64,000 nt of DNA, taken from positions 19,922,558 to 19,986,557 of the forward strand of contig NC_051074.1 in assembly GCF_004664715.2 (NCBI RefSeq). The letters are read 5' to 3'. The notes below the pieces were generated by a model. The model worked only from the letters and a program-made list of their open reading frames with translations, did no database searches and was not told the DNA's origin. The position numbers and the translations under genes were made by a program. This document shows positions 63,636 to 64,000 of this stretch, in pieces. The stretch's first letter is position 1. The number at the start of each line of letters is the position of its first letter. This DNA comes from Peromyscus leucopus (lineage: Eukaryota; Chordata; Mammalia; Rodentia; Cricetidae).

Positions 63636-64000
63636 TGTGGGGGTATTGTGTCCCCCAAAATATTGTGTATTCTAATAAATTTATCTGGGGTCAGAGAACA
63701 GACAGCCACTAGATACAAAGGCTAGAAAATGGTGGCACTCACACCTTTAATCCTAGCATTCCAGAGATAGAAATCCCTCTGGATCTCTGTGAGTTCAAGG
63801 CCACATTGGAAACAGCCAAGCATGGTGACACGCCTTTAATCCCAGAAAGCCAACCTTTAATCCCAGGGAGTGGTGGTAGAAAGCAGGAAGATATATAAGG
63901 CGTGAGGGCAAGAAACTAGAGGCATTTGGCTAGAAGATTTTGGCTGGTTAAGCATTCAGGCTATGGAGCAACACAGTTCAGCTGAGACCCATTCCAGATG
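63636..64000 (+). mobile_element. 3' LTR of the ERV, cut by the window end
   Basis: Starts TGTGGGGGTATTG after the polypurine tract and matches the solo LTRs at 5632-6166 and 11708-12170: aataaa-tt-atctggggtcag near the start, two B1-like 'cacacctttaatcc' modules, a TATA-like atatataagg at 63891-63900, then 'gttcagctgagaccca'. The U5 end and any target duplication lie beyond 64000. Confidence 0.88.

Overview
The window is mammalian nuclear DNA, almost certainly from a cricetid rodent (hamster, vole or deer-mouse group). It is dense in B1, B2, B3 and B4/ID SINEs. Its young B1 copies carry the 'ggaaaggcgcaaagctacacagag' style of right half, which I associate with Cricetidae rather than Mus. There are no bacterial features. 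The species cannot be fixed from this window.

One functional gene is clear: Pja2 (praja ring finger ubiquitin ligase 2), on the minus strand. Eight coding exons run from the ATG at 61779 down to the TAA at 33747. All junctions are GT-AG, all phases agree, and together they give 2103 nt, or 700 codons plus stop. The last two exons encode a complete RING-H2 finger. The first exon(s) and the promoter lie beyond the right edge of the window. The 3' UTR probably runs to about 31.35 kb.

Layout: 1-31 kb is intergenic DNA downstream of Pja2. It holds solo LTRs, several with target-site duplications that can be read directly, SINEs, and four minisatellites with units of 25-26, 59, 14 and 16 bp. I found no protein-coding gene there. 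From 31.3 to 61.8 kb is Pja2. Its introns hold SINEs, an L1 3' end, a hAT-type MITE (URR1-like) with a perfect 8-bp duplication, and an antisense-to-reference, same-strand-as-Pja2 processed copy of a GH18 chitinase-like mRNA (about 50.95-52.12 kb).

The most unusual object is at 62.2-64.0 kb, in the 5'-most intron or flank of Pja2. It is a short non-autonomous endogenous retrovirus with an LTR tail, a Lys-type primer binding site, an internal region of about 1.3 kb, a polypurine tract and a 3' LTR cut by the window end. Its internal region contains an intronless fragment of the host TGF-beta receptor gene Tgfbr1. The signal-peptide segment is fused directly to the start of the kinase N-lobe and then to a piece of the activation loop. 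The first join falls where I recall exon 1 and exon 4 ending and starting, which points to capture of a spliced, exon-skipped mRNA.
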